Of a DNA stretch of 5,753 nucleotides, positions 5,294 through 5,753 are shown piece by piece. This DNA is from an uncultured bacterium (GTDB lineage: Bacteria > Planctomycetota > Planctomycetia > Pirellulales > UBA1268): contig CALGAS010000623.1 of the NCBI GenBank assembly GCA_937959175.1, positions 1-5,753 of the forward strand, given 5' to 3'. The notes below the pieces were generated by a model. The model had not been told where the DNA came from. It saw only the letters and a program-made list of their open reading frames with translations, and did not search any database. Both the position numbers and the translations under genes were made by a program. The number at the start of each line of letters is the position of its first letter. Positions within the stretch are counted from its first letter, which is position 1.

Positions 5294-5753
5294 TTAGCTT
5301 GCCGCCACCCGGCAGTGCCGGAAGATCTCGGCCGGGGGCATGACATACCCGGTGTAGAACGGGCCAAACTCGGCATAGCGGGCGCTGGCCTCATCAAACC
5401 GCATGGCGTAGACGATCTCTTTGAGGTAGTCGGGCCGCCGGGCCCAGAGGGTCACCCCCCATTCCCAGTCGTCGAGGCCGACGGCCACCGTGATCACCTG
5501 GCTGACCCGACCGGCAAAGGTCATCCCCGACTTGGCATGCTCGGCCATCAGGCGGCTCCGTTCGGCGAACGGGAGGCTGAACCAATTCTCCCCCACCTTC
5601 CGCTTCTTGTTCATCGGGTAGAAGCAGGCGTTGGGCCAGGTCGGGAGTTCCGGTTCGAGGCGACCCTGCCGCATGGCCGGCTCCCGGGCGGCGTAGCCCC
5701 GCATCTTGGCCGCGTAGGCGTCGCTCGTCGGATCGAGGCCTTCGGCCACAAGC
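5294..5753 (-). CDS. hemQ: HemQ coproheme decarboxylase (hydrogen peroxide-dependent heme synthase), C-terminal part
   Basis: HemQ (also called ChdC) converts coproheme III to heme b with hydrogen peroxide, the last step of the coproporphyrin-dependent heme pathway in the cytoplasm. The frame runs off the right edge, so only about 153 C-terminal residues are present. Counting from the GTG codon at 5749, the signature stretches are FYPMNKKR (43-50), the ENWFSLP block (54-60), the VGLDDWEWGVTLWA core (90-103) and MRFDEASARYAEFGPFYTG (116-134). Tyr44 matches the catalytic tyrosine, His71 the proximal heme ligand, and Gln84 the distal glutamine that separates HemQ from chlorite dismutases, which have arginine there. 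The spacing 44-46-71-84 equals the Listeria set Tyr147, Met149, His174 and Gln187 as I remember it. Arg30, Lys48 and Ser122 also line up with propionate-contact residues. The TAA stop lies 48 nt from the convergent YdjY gene. Confidence 0.92.
   Translation of the reverse strand, partial: LVAEGLDPTSDAYAAKMRGYAAREPAMRQGRLEPELPTWPNACFYPMNKKRKVGENWFSLPFAERSRLMAEHAKSGMTFAGRVSQVITVAVGLDDWEWGVTLWARRPDYLKEIVYAMRFDEASARYAEFGPFYTGYVMPPAEIFRHCRVAAS

Overview
The window looks like a chromosomal housekeeping stretch from a high-GC planctomycete, probably Pirellulales-like. This rests on the very GC-rich third codon positions, on the primary sigma factor's region 4 wording, and on two proteins (a secreted YdjY-domain protein and a large unnamed protein upstream of yggS) that resemble Planctomycetota families I know. 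The taxonomic call is inference from memory, not a database result.

Layout from left to right. (1) 1-1780, plus strand, transcription-linked block: the 3' end of the primary sigma factor gene (rpoD/sigA), then a 240-residue coiled-coil protein ending in a C4 zinc ribbon (DUF164/CdsZ/HP0958-like), then the transcript-cleavage factor greA. A promoter-like element and a strong 17-bp hairpin lie between rpoD and the zinc-ribbon gene. A second promoter-like element lies before greA. (2) 1789-4370, minus strand, a two-gene operon: an unnamed 615-residue protein, tentatively built like heparinase II/III (helical N half, beta-rich C half), followed by the PLP-homeostasis protein gene yggS. The two genes overlap by 4 nt (GTGA). 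yggS converges on greA with only 8 nt between the stop codons. (3) 4371-4501, divergent intergenic region. (4) 4502-5245, plus strand: a secreted YdjY-domain protein. (5) 5294-5753, minus strand: the C-terminal part of the coproheme decarboxylase/heme synthase HemQ, cut by the window edge and convergent with the YdjY gene.

I see no mobile element, CRISPR array, tRNA, rRNA or sign of recent transfer. The most interesting non-coding signal is at 413-454. A near-perfect hairpin buries the ribosome-binding site of the zinc-ribbon gene, but an extended -10 promoter sits so that its own transcript would start inside the left arm and leave that site free. This arrangement could make translation depend on which promoter made the mRNA. 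The most interesting unknown protein is the heparinase-like partner of yggS.
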